Assembly (NCBI GenBank): GCA_021786135.1 | Contig: JAJYNV010000054.1 | Span: forward strand, 1-12,043 | DNA length: 12,043 nt | DNA from: Bacillota bacterium | GTDB lineage: Bacteria; Bacillota; Sulfobacillia; JAJZYS01; JAJYTV01 | Reading direction: 5' to 3' | Shown: positions 6,509-12,043 of the stretch, piece by piece | Layout of the letters: every line of letters starts with the position of its first letter | How positions within the stretch are numbered: position 1 is the stretch's first letter | Translations under genes and position numbers: made by a program | The notes under the pieces: generated by a model | The model's database searches: none | The model's input: only the letters and a program-made list of their open reading frames with translations | What the model was told of the DNA's origin: nothing

Positions 6509-8069
6509 TCCAGGGAATGCGCACCTTCTGGGTGATCGTCTGCGCCTGCAGGAAGAAGCTCAGGTAGTCCGGCCCCCCGACCTTCGGCCCCGTGCCCGAG
6601 AGCTTGTAGCCGCCGAACGGGTGCACGCCGGCCATGGCGCCGGTGGAGCTGCGGTTCAGATAGAGATTGCCGACGAAGAAGTGGTCGCGCACGTAGTCCA
6701 TCTCCGAGGGGTCGCGGCTGAAGACCGCTCCCGTCAGGGCGTACTCGACGTTGTTCGCGAGATCCACCGCCTGGGCGAGGGAGTCGGCGCGCAGCACCGA
6801 GAGGAACGGTCCGAAGATCTCCTCCTGCGCGATCGGGCTGTCGATCGAGACGTCGTCGATGATGGTCGGCGTGACGAAGTGGCCCCGCTCGCCTGGTGTG
6901 CCCTTGCGGATCACGGTGCCGTAGCGCGAGGCGCTCTCGATGTAGTCGGCGATCTTCCTGGCCGCCGACGCATCGATCACGGGCCCGTACGCGCGGTTCT
7001 CCGCGGCGTGGCCCATATCTGCCCCCACGCGGTCCACCTCGGCGACCACGGCGTCCAGGAACTCGTCGTGTACGTCGTTCGTGACGATGAGCCGCGATGT
7101 GGCGGAGCATTTCTGGCCCTGGTAGCCGAAGGCCGAGGTGACGAGCTCGCGGGCCGCCCAGTCGCGGTCCGCGGCGGCCGTCACGATGGTGGCGTTCTTG
7201 CCGCCCATCTCGACCATCACGCGCTTGAGCTGCTTCTGCCCGGCGACGAGACCCGAAGCCGCCTCGTGGATGTGGGTGCCGACGGCGCGGGAACCGACGA
7301 ACGCGATGAACTGCACGTCGGGATGGCGGACGAGCGCCTCGCCGAGTTCGCCGCCGCGGCCCGGCACGAGGTTCAGGACACCGGGCGGAAGCCCCGCGTC
7401 CTCGAACACCCGGTAGAGCTCGTGCGCGATGGTCGCGGCCTCGTGGGCGGGCTTGAGGACGACGGTGTTGCCCGCGGCGATGGCGGCCACCGTCATGCCG
7501 AGCGGCAGCGTCGAGGGGAAGTTGAAGGGGGAGATGACGACGCCGACGCCGAGCGGCAGGTAGCGGTACTGGTTGATCTCGGTCGAGATCGGCTGGATCT
7601 CCTTGCCTTCGCTCCACTTGAGAAGCTGGCGCGCGTTCCACTCGAAGTGGTCGATCGCCTCGGCGATCTCTCCGTCGGCCTGGTCGAAGTTCTTCCCGAC
7701 CTCGAACGCCAGCCAGCCCAGGAACTCGCGGCGGCGCTGGCGTAGGATGTCGCCCGCGCGCAGGAGCAGTGCGGCCCGCTCCCACGGCTCGACCCGCGAC
7801 CACGTCCCAAAGGCCTCGCGCGCCGCCTTGATGGCGGCGTCGCCCTGGGCCACGGAGGCCATGTGGATCTCGCCGACGGTGACGGAGGGATCCGCCGGGT
7901 CGGTGGAGATGAAGACATGCTCTCCGGCAAGCCGCTGGCCACCGATCCTGAGGGGATAGCTCCCCCCGAGCTTCGAGCGCACCTTGGCCACTTCTGCCTG
8001 CGTCTTCACCTGCTCCGCCGGGTCACGGAAGTTCAGGAACGGCTCGTTCTGGAACGGGTGCAGGGACAT
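6501..8069 (-). CDS. Aldehyde dehydrogenase of the 1-pyrroline-5-carboxylate dehydrogenase (RocA) type
   Basis: This NAD(P)-dependent enzyme has 522 residues, the length of RocA-type P5C dehydrogenases, which oxidise glutamate gamma-semialdehyde to glutamate. Visible elements are SPFNFP with the oxyanion asparagine N183, the LKPA nucleotide-site lysine, the FVGSRAVG loop, the general-base E287 in VMVEMGGKN, the nucleophile C321 in YQGQKCSA, EEIFGPF, and the P5CDH-like C-terminal SGTGPKVGGPDYL. I chose ATG 8069 because GGAAGG is 9 nt upstream; an in-frame GTG at 8075 is too close to that site. The gene lies 25 bp after the IclR stop and overlaps CoA-transferase alpha. No proline dehydrogenase or arginine-degradation gene is nearby. 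The operon context therefore suggests that it acts on a related amino-acid semialdehyde, such as aminoadipate semialdehyde, rather than serving proline breakdown. That is inference. Confidence 0.9.
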   Translation of the reverse strand: MSLHPFQNEPFLNFRDPAEQVKTQAEVAKVRSKLGGSYPLRIGGQRLAGEHVFISTDPADPSVTVGEIHMASVAQGDAAIKAAREAFGTWSRVEPWERAALLLRAGDILRQRRREFLGWLAFEVGKNFDQADGEIAEAIDHFEWNARQLLKWSEGKEIQPISTEINQYRYLPLGVGVVISPFNFPSTLPLGMTVAAIAAGNTVVLKPAHEAATIAHELYRVFEDAGLPPGVLNLVPGRGGELGEALVRHPDVQFIAFVGSRAVGTHIHEAASGLVAGQKQLKRVMVEMGGKNATIVTAAADRDWAARELVTSAFGYQGQKCSATSRLIVTNDVHDEFLDAVVAEVDRVGADMGHAAENRAYGPVIDASAARKIADYIESASRYGTVIRKGTPGERGHFVTPTIIDDVSIDSPIAQEEIFGPFLSVLRADSLAQAVDLANNVEYALTGAVFSRDPSEMDYVRDHFFVGNLYLNRSSTGAMAGVHPFGGYKLSGTGPKVGGPDYLSFFLQAQTITQKVRIPWSE

Positions 8070-8094
8070 CTTCACTCACCTTCCGCGGTCGGAT

Positions 8095-8889
8095 TTATGC
8101 GTTGTACCCGAGCGCCTGGGAGACGGCAGCCGCCGTCTCGATCAGGTGCTGGCGCATGGGGCCGAGCAGGCGGTCGAGCGGTACCTGGAGGCTGTGGGTG
8201 GAGATGTTGACCGCCGCGACGATCGCTCCGCTGGCATCGCGGACGGGGGCCGCGATCGAGCGCAGACCCACCTCGAGCTCGCCGTCGGCCAGGGCACAGC
8301 CGAGCTGGCGTGCCTCTGCGAGATCTGCGAGCAGGCGATCGGGGTCTGTGCGCGTCGTGTCGGTGTAGCGAGGCCAGGGCGGCTCGCCCAGGATGTCGAG
8401 GAGCTCCTGGCGGCTTGCGCCTATCAGGAGCGCCTTACCGAGCGATGTCGCATGCAGCGGCAGCCTGGAGCCGACGTGGAGGTTAATCTGGAGGATGCGC
8501 TGAGCCGCCGCCACGCGCACCACGTAGAGGGCTTCCGCTCCGTCGCGGATGGCGACGTTGGCGGATTCGTGCGTCGCCTGCGCCAGGTCCGAGACATGGG
8601 GCTCGGCCAGATCGGGCAGCGACAGGGCCTGCAGGAACCGACGTCCGAGGTCCAGGACCTTGGGCGTCAGGGAGAAGCGACGGCTCTCGTCCTGCCTCAG
8701 GTAGCCGAGGTCGCAGAGCGTCAGCGCGATGCGGCGCACCGTAGCCTTGTTGCGCAGGCTGCGGTCGCTGAGCTCCGTCAGGGTCAGGCGTTCGCGCGAT
8801 GCGGCGAAGGCCTCCAGCACCTTGAACGCCTTTTCGATGCTGTAAATGAAGTAACGCGACGGACTGTCGCCGGACAGGTAGTTAGGCAT
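8095..8889 (-). CDS. IclR-family transcriptional regulator, probable operon regulator
   Basis: The 264 residues have the standard IclR layout. A winged helix-turn-helix spans about 15-75 (IYSIEKAFKVLEAF, LTLTELSDRS, recognition helix around KATVRRIALTLCDLGYL, wing RRFSLTPKVLDLG). An effector-binding domain spans about 90-260, with the signature HATSLGKALLIGAS (146-159) and the AAPVRDASGAIVAAVNIS segment. PcaR/PcaU/PobR of beta-ketoadipate metabolism are IclR proteins, which fits a CatIJ/PcaF-type operon, but the subfamily is not certain. The ATG at 8889 has only a GGAGAT 11 nt away as ribosome site. It is the first gene of the unit, so it is probably autoregulated. CGC-N3-GCG palindromes, one overlapping its own start codon, are candidate binding sites. 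Confidence 0.9.
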   Translation of the reverse strand: MPNYLSGDSPSRYFIYSIEKAFKVLEAFAASRERLTLTELSDRSLRNKATVRRIALTLCDLGYLRQDESRRFSLTPKVLDLGRRFLQALSLPDLAEPHVSDLAQATHESANVAIRDGAEALYVVRVAAAQRILQINLHVGSRLPLHATSLGKALLIGASRQELLDILGEPPWPRYTDTTRTDPDRLLADLAEARQLGCALADGELEVGLRSIAAPVRDASGAIVAAVNISTHSLQVPLDRLLGPMRQHLIETAAAVSQALGYNA

Positions 8890-8901
8890 ACGCTTAGCGC
8901 A
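8889..8901. promoter_or_regulatory. CGC-N3-GCG palindrome overlapping the IclR start codon
   Basis: TACGC-TTA-GCGCA overlaps the first base of the IclR start codon and covers the stretch leading back to its ribosome site. It resembles the TACGC-ATG-GCGTA palindrome at 9174-9186. A bound repressor here would block the operon's own leader. Short GC palindromes arise easily in such DNA, so this is weak on its own. Confidence 0.25.
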
Positions 8902-9042
8902 TCTCCATTACGCAGAGCATCTTTGACTTCACGTTGCCATGCTGGAAAGCCCCCGTCAAGGGGGAGATGCTTGCCCCTTCCACCATCTCGTGGGCCCGCA
9001 AGGCGCGGCATCGTGCGTACAATCACGCTTGACGGGAAGAGC

Positions 9043-9057
9043 CGGCGCATGGCGCCG
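9043..9057. promoter_or_regulatory. Perfect palindrome CGGCGC-ATG-GCGCCG, candidate operator
   Basis: The 6-bp arms are exact complements around ATG. The core CGCATGGCG (9046-9054) is repeated exactly at 9176-9184 inside another palindrome, 130 bp away. This suggests two sites for the same dimer, possibly the IclR protein. Confidence 0.35.
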
Positions 9058-9122
9058 TGTGGCGGCGCAGGGGGCAAATCCGGCTTCCTGAGCCAAGCAC
9101 ACGCAGGTTGCTACGGCCACTT

Positions 9123-9144
9123 GTTGCCGTATGGTTAGGGCAAC
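9123..9144. promoter_or_regulatory. Inverted repeat GTTGCC-N10-GGCAAC, candidate operator
   Basis: Exact 6-bp arms are separated by 10 bp (centre near 9133). A further GTTGCC half-site occurs at 8933-8938, near the IclR start. The repeat overlaps the weak plus-strand promoter candidate TTGCTA/TATGGT, so binding there could repress the hydrolase gene. Confidence 0.35.
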
Positions 9145-9168
9145 CACGGAGATTCTGTTGTGCGGATC

Positions 9169-9191
9169 GATAGTACGCATGGCGTATGATC
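9169..9191. promoter_or_regulatory. 23-bp imperfect palindrome with TACGC-ATG-GCGTA core, candidate IclR operator
   Basis: The core arms TACGC and GCGTA pair perfectly around ATG (9174-9186). Outer GAT/ATC triplets also pair, giving 8 of 10 positions matched per arm. It lies about 193 bp before the hydrolase start and shares its central nine bases with the palindrome at 9043-9057. Assignment to IclR is inference. Confidence 0.4.
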
Positions 9192-9370
9192 TGGGCGGCT
9201 CGCGCAGGCAGCCTGGAACACGGGCCGACGGGGGATCGTGGGTGGCCTCGCCGGACGCGGTGGATCAGTCGCAGAGCGTGTCCTCCAGGCATGTTGGAGG
9301 GCTTCAGCGTCGAAGTGGATGGCCTTGTGCACATGGACGCCGATTTTGGCGGATGGATCGCAACGAGCTG

Positions 9371-9375
9371 GGAGG
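9371..9375 (+). promoter_or_regulatory. Ribosome binding site that decides the TTG start of the M20 hydrolase
   Basis: GGAGG (within GGGAGGAG) lies 8 nt before TTG 9384. Upstream in-frame ATGs at 9186, 9291 and 9333 have no such site. Confidence 0.7.
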
Positions 9376-9383
9376 AGACGACA

Positions 9384-10547
9384 TTGCGGGACGAGGAGAT
9401 TCTTGAACTTTCCCAGGGCCTCATCGCGATCGAGAGCCACAGCGGCGCTGCCGGGCGGGAGGCAGAGGTGGCCGCGTTTGCCCGGGACTGGCTCCAGGAG
9501 AGAGGCGTCCGAGCCCGCCTCGAAGAAGTCGACGGCGGCCGCTCCAACGTGCTGGCTGCCGTCGGCAGGACGGGTGGCCCGCGCATCATGCTGAACGGGC
9601 ATCTCGACACGGTCAGCGGCGAGAACATGGCGTTTCCAGCCTTCCGGCCGTTCGTTCGCGATGGACGGCTCTATGGGCGGGGCGCCTGCGACATGAAGGG
9701 CCCCGTCGCGGCGATGATGGCCGCGCTGGTCGACCTCAAGGATGCGGACTTGGACGGCGAGGTGCTGTTTGCCGGGGTCGTGGGCGAGGAGGAGCGGAGC
9801 GAGGGCACGGAAGCGCTCATCAAGCGTGGTGTGCACGCCGACTTCTGCATCGTCGGCGAGCCGAGCGACCTTGAGATCCATCTCGGGCACCGCGGGCTCG
9901 AATGGCTCGAGGTGCGCTTCCACGGCGTGGCGGCGCATTCGGGTGCTGCGGACAAGGGGCGCAATGCCATTTCGGCGGCCCAGACCTTCATGTCGCTCTG
10001 CGCGTCGCACCTGAATCCCCGCATCGCCGCCCGCCGGCATCCCTTCCTGGGGGAGTCGACCATCAACTGGGGCTTCATCCATGGCGGTGAGCAGCCCAGC
10101 ACCGTCGCGGGGGAATGCCGGCTCCAGCTCGACCGGCGCTGGATTCCCGGGGAGAGCGTCCAGAGCGTTGTAGGGGAACTCGAAGAGATGCTCGGTGTGG
10201 CGCTCCGCCTGCATGAAGGGGTCAGGGGCGAGGTCGTGCGCATGGAGAACAGCATCCTCACCCTGGACCACGTTCCGACCTATGTGGAGCCGACCCACCC
10301 GGGCGTCGTGGCCCTGGCGGGAGCCATTGCCGCGGAGAGCGGCGGGGAAGCGGTCTACGAGCGCTTCCCCGCCTGGACCGACGCGGCCCTCCTGTCGGGA
10401 CACGCGGGCATTCCGAGCGTCGTCTACGGTCCCGGCAGCATCAGGAAGGCGCATGCCGCCGATGAGTACGTACCGCTCGACGAGCTCTATCTGGCCGCGC
10501 GGGTCTATCGCCGGGCGTGCACCGAGTTCCTTGACGGGAAGCAGTGA
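9384..10547 (+). CDS. M20-family metallo-amidohydrolase, ArgE/DapE-like deacylase
   Basis: The protein has 387 residues from TTG 9384. This start gives the usual M20 N-terminus (EEILELSQGLIAIESHSG) and has a strong ribosome site. The two-zinc site is complete: H73 and the adjacent D75 in NGHLDTV, bridging D103 in RGACDMKGP, catalytic E135/E136 in GEEERSEG, E159 in VGEPSD and H357 in RKAHAADEY. The dimerisation-lid histidine H185 (AAHSGA) is also present. Relatives remove acetyl or succinyl groups from N-acylated amino acids (ArgE, DapE) or cleave carbamoyl or peptide bonds in the cytoplasm. It is divergent from the IclR operon across a shared control region, so it may supply a free amino acid to that pathway. 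No arginine or lysine biosynthesis genes are nearby, so a catabolic deacylase is more likely than true ArgE or DapE. The exact substrate is unknown. Confidence 0.87.
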   Translation: MRDEEILELSQGLIAIESHSGAAGREAEVAAFARDWLQERGVRARLEEVDGGRSNVLAAVGRTGGPRIMLNGHLDTVSGENMAFPAFRPFVRDGRLYGRGACDMKGPVAAMMAALVDLKDADLDGEVLFAGVVGEEERSEGTEALIKRGVHADFCIVGEPSDLEIHLGHRGLEWLEVRFHGVAAHSGAADKGRNAISAAQTFMSLCASHLNPRIAARRHPFLGESTINWGFIHGGEQPSTVAGECRLQLDRRWIPGESVQSVVGELEEMLGVALRLHEGVRGEVVRMENSILTLDHVPTYVEPTHPGVVALAGAIAAESGGEAVYERFPAWTDAALLSGHAGIPSVVYGPGSIRKAHAADEYVPLDELYLAARVYRRACTEFLDGKQ

Positions 10548-10562
10548 AGCTCGCCGGTTGTG

Positions 10563-10617
10563 AGGATCCGCCCAGGGAAAGGGTGACGGCATCGGTCCCC
10601 ACACCTGGGCGGATCCT
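10563..10617. terminator. Long hairpin between convergent genes, probable bidirectional terminator
   Basis: Arms AGGATCCGCCCAGG (10563-10576) and CCTGGGCGGATCCT (10604-10617) are exact complements. The 27-nt centre can form a second stem (GGG-bulge-GAC 10581-10587 with GTC-CCC 10595-10600). It starts 16 nt past the hydrolase stop and ends 12 nt before the oxidoreductase stop, filling the 81-bp convergent gap. Position and symmetry fit termination for both genes, although neither side has a T-tract. Confidence 0.6.
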
Positions 10618-10628
10618 TGCCAGGAGAG

Positions 10629-11765
10629 TCAGTCGAGCGTGAAGCCGGCCCTGATCTCGAAGTCGGTCGGGGGGAAGCGGTCCGGACGAAGGTGGGGAGC
10701 CTCGGCGAGGCCGAGCGCGATGCGCAGCGCGAACTCGCCGATCGCGGGGCCGCGCATCACGCCGAGGCCCTGGTCGCCGGTGGCGACGAAGAGACCCGGC
10801 GCGACCTCCCCGACCAGAGGCCGGCGGTCCGGGGTGCCCCCGCATAGGCCCGCCCAGTTCGAACGCAGGCCGGCGACGTCGCCAAGGCTCGAGAGCTGCA
10901 TCAGGCGCTCGGCGATGGTCGCCTTGAAATCCTCGTCGCCCATGCGCGGGAAGTTGTCGGGGTCGAACTCCCGGGTCCTGGTGCCGTCGCCTGCAAGGAA
11001 ATCTTCCTCGCCATCAGGCACCATGTAGACGTCCGTGGAGAGGTGCCAGACGATCGGGAGTCCGTGCCTCCTGCGAAGCTCCAGGGAAGAGGCCTGGACG
11101 AGGTAGGGCCGCAGCGGGATGTCGACCCCGGCGGTGCGCACGAGCCTGCGCGTCCAGGTGCCCGCCGTGACGAGGACGCGCCTGGCGGCGAACACCTCGC
11201 CGCAGGCCGTCACCAGGACCTTCCCATCCTCCACCCTGATGGACTCCGCACGGCAGGCGGTGCGCACCTCGAGCCCCTCTGAGCGCGCGTCCTCCTGGAC
11301 CTGCTGCGCGAAGGCGGTGGCGTTCACGTGCCAGTCGCCCGGGAGCCAGAGGGCGACGGTATCGGGGTTCAGGCGGTCGAGGGCGGGATAGCGCCTCTCC
11401 ACCTCGGCCTGGTCGAAGAGTTCATACGGCACCTCGCGTGCTTTGAGATCCTCGGTGCGGCGGTGGAGGGCGTCGATGTGCTCGCCTTCCGCCAGGGTCA
11501 GCATGCCGTAGGGCTGGACGATGGAGACGTCGCCGCTCCGCCTGAGGGCCTCCGTGAAGAGCTCGCGGCTGCGCTGGACGAATGTCTGGTCCTCCGGGTG
11601 CCAGAGAAGGTCGGTCACGATGCCGCCCGACTTCGCGGAACTCTCCTGGGCGAGGCCGATATCGGCCTCGAGGAGCAGGGCGCAACGCACGCCTTCCCGC
11701 GCCGCCGCGTGCAGGGCACCTGCACCCCAGATCCCGCCACCGACGATCAGGAGGTCATAGGTCAA
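10629..11765 (-). CDS. DAO-family FAD-dependent oxidoreductase (amine/amino-acid oxidase or dehydrogenase)
   Basis: The 378 residues begin at TTG 11765, supported by GGAGG (11773-11777) 7 nt upstream and by the FAD-binding Rossmann motif directly after the start (LLIVGGGIWGAGALHAAAREG, with the GxGxxG glycines at 9, 11 and 14). The C-terminal part has the family pattern of a shortened 'pdrrPlvGe...glfvatGdqGlGvm' block, where the FAD ring is bound. The fold is that of glycine oxidase ThiO, sarcosine oxidase beta and D-amino-acid dehydrogenase DadA, which oxidise the C-N bond of an amino acid or secondary amine to an imine. There is no signal peptide. The gene converges on the M20 hydrolase. 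A role in preparing the amino substrate of the nearby catabolic operon is conceivable, but it has its own transcription unit. The substrate and the electron acceptor cannot be told. Confidence 0.83.
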   Translation of the reverse strand: MTYDLLIVGGGIWGAGALHAAAREGVRCALLLEADIGLAQESSAKSGGIVTDLLWHPEDQTFVQRSRELFTEALRRSGDVSIVQPYGMLTLAEGEHIDALHRRTEDLKAREVPYELFDQAEVERRYPALDRLNPDTVALWLPGDWHVNATAFAQQVQEDARSEGLEVRTACRAESIRVEDGKVLVTACGEVFAARRVLVTAGTWTRRLVRTAGVDIPLRPYLVQASSLELRRRHGLPIVWHLSTDVYMVPDGEEDFLAGDGTRTREFDPDNFPRMGDEDFKATIAERLMQLSSLGDVAGLRSNWAGLCGGTPDRRPLVGEVAPGLFVATGDQGLGVMRGPAIGEFALRIALGLAEAPHLRPDRFPPTDFEIRAGFTLD

Positions 11766-11896
11766 GGGAACACCTCCGTTCCAGCTGTCGGGTCACGTCG
11801 CAAGAAGATCGCCCCGCTCGCATGATGGCTGGGGGGTTCGCGGCCACGCCCAAGTGGCACCTCGACGCGCGCGGCGCTCCGGAGCTGGATGGGAGA

Positions 11897-11921
11897 CCGC
11901 CTGCCACCGGGCGGCAGGCGG
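11897..11921. terminator. Hairpin downstream of the right-edge partial gene, probable terminator
   Basis: Perfect 9-bp arms CCGCCTGCC and GGCAGGCGG enclose a 7-nt loop, 24 nt past the stop of the right-edge gene on the minus strand. A pyrimidine-rich stretch follows on that strand but no real T-run. It separates that gene from the oxidoreductase, whose promoter would lie in 11778-11896. Confidence 0.5.
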
Positions 11922-11945
11922 CTTGTGTCCGGGGGACGAGGACCG

Positions 11946-12043
11946 TCAGTTGGCGCTGCAGACCCGGCGCACGATGGTCGAGAGACGGTCGAGCGCGTCC
12001 GCGAAGACGCCCGCCGGGATGTTGCGCGGAGGAATGCGCCGGA
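11946..12043 (-). CDS. C-terminal 31 codons of an unidentified gene (partial)
   Basis: Reading leftwards from the edge, one minus-strand frame ends in TGA at 11946-11948 and gives a C-terminus containing IPAGVFADALDRLSTIVRRV, which looks like an amphipathic terminal helix. The hairpin shortly after the stop supports a true gene end. The other two frames are also open, so frame choice rests on the hairpin and on the helix-like composition. I do not recognise the family from so short a piece. Confidence 0.45.
   Translation of the reverse strand, partial: RRIPPRNIPAGVFADALDRLSTIVRRVCSAN

Larger units (their letters stand above)
8890..9383. other. 494-bp divergent control region between the IclR operon and the M20 hydrolase gene
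   Basis: No convincing gene lies here. Short open frames on both strands lack ribosome sites and family resemblance. The region must hold the promoters for both divergent units. Weak candidates are, on the minus strand, TTGACG (8959-8954) with CAACGT 17 nt further on, and on the plus strand, TTGCTA (9108-9113) with TATGGT (9130-9135) at a 16-nt spacing; neither is strong. A small hairpin CCCCC-GTCAA-GGGGG sits at 8950-8964. Palindromes at 8889-8901, 9043-9057, 9123-9144 and 9169-9191 are listed separately. Confidence 0.5.

Noticed and set aside
8956..9180. Small minus-strand open frame of 74 codons upstream of the IclR gene
   Set aside because: It has no ribosome site or recognisable family and lies across the palindromes of the control region.
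9186..9383. Hydrolase start at ATG 9186, 9291 or 9333
   Set aside because: The added residues do not resemble any M20 N-terminus, the sites lack ribosome binding sequences, and the extension would overlap the candidate operator.

Overview
The window is GC-rich, protein-dense bacterial DNA with eight complete genes and a partial gene at each edge. Strong AGGAGG-type ribosome binding sites and frequent GTG/TTG starts, together with a regulator whose N-terminal domain resembles those of Firmicutes sigma-54 regulators and a RocA-type 1-pyrroline-5-carboxylate dehydrogenase, lean towards a GC-rich Firmicute (Symbiobacterium/Thermaerobacter/Limnochorda-like). A proteobacterium cannot be excluded, because the CoA-transferase and thiolase closely resemble CatIJ/PcaF of Pseudomonas. 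I recognise no rRNA, tRNA, CRISPR, insertion sequence or phage gene.

Layout. (1) Positions 1-2133, minus strand: a Fis-type regulator of the NtrC/sigma-54 activator family, followed by the start of a putrescine-aminotransferase-like gene that runs off the left edge. A perfect 8-4-8 palindrome lies between them. (2) Positions 2389-8889, minus strand: a compact six-gene unit in the order IclR regulator, P5CDH-like aldehyde dehydrogenase, CoA-transferase alpha, CoA-transferase beta, class III aminotransferase, 3-oxoadipyl-CoA thiolase. Genes overlap or are separated by 25 bp or less, which indicates one operon. (3) Positions 8890-9383: a 494-bp divergent control region with several palindromes. 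(4) Positions 9384-10547, plus strand: an M20 metallo-amidohydrolase (ArgE/DapE-like). (5) Positions 10629-11765, minus strand: a DAO-family FAD amine/amino-acid oxidoreductase, convergent with the M20 gene; a hairpin with 14-bp perfect arms separates the two. (6) Positions 11946-12043, minus strand: the last 31 codons of an unidentified gene.

How the genes may work together. The six-gene unit encodes a plausible catabolic line: transamination of an amino substrate, oxidation of a semialdehyde, CoA transfer to a 3-oxo acid, and thiolysis to acetyl-CoA plus succinyl-CoA if the acid is 3-oxoadipate. No ring-cleavage gene of the aromatic beta-ketoadipate pathway is present. The aminotransferase/semialdehyde dehydrogenase pair instead suggests that the 3-oxo acid comes from an amino acid or diamine, for example 3-aminoadipate derived from beta-lysine. 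The M20 hydrolase and the FAD oxidoreductase could feed it by removing an N-acyl group or oxidising an amine. This route is inference. The clearest anomaly seen directly is the NtrC-type regulator: its AAA+ domain has lost the Walker A lysine, the Walker B glutamate, the GAFTGA loop and both arginine fingers, so it should not act as a normal sigma-54 activator.
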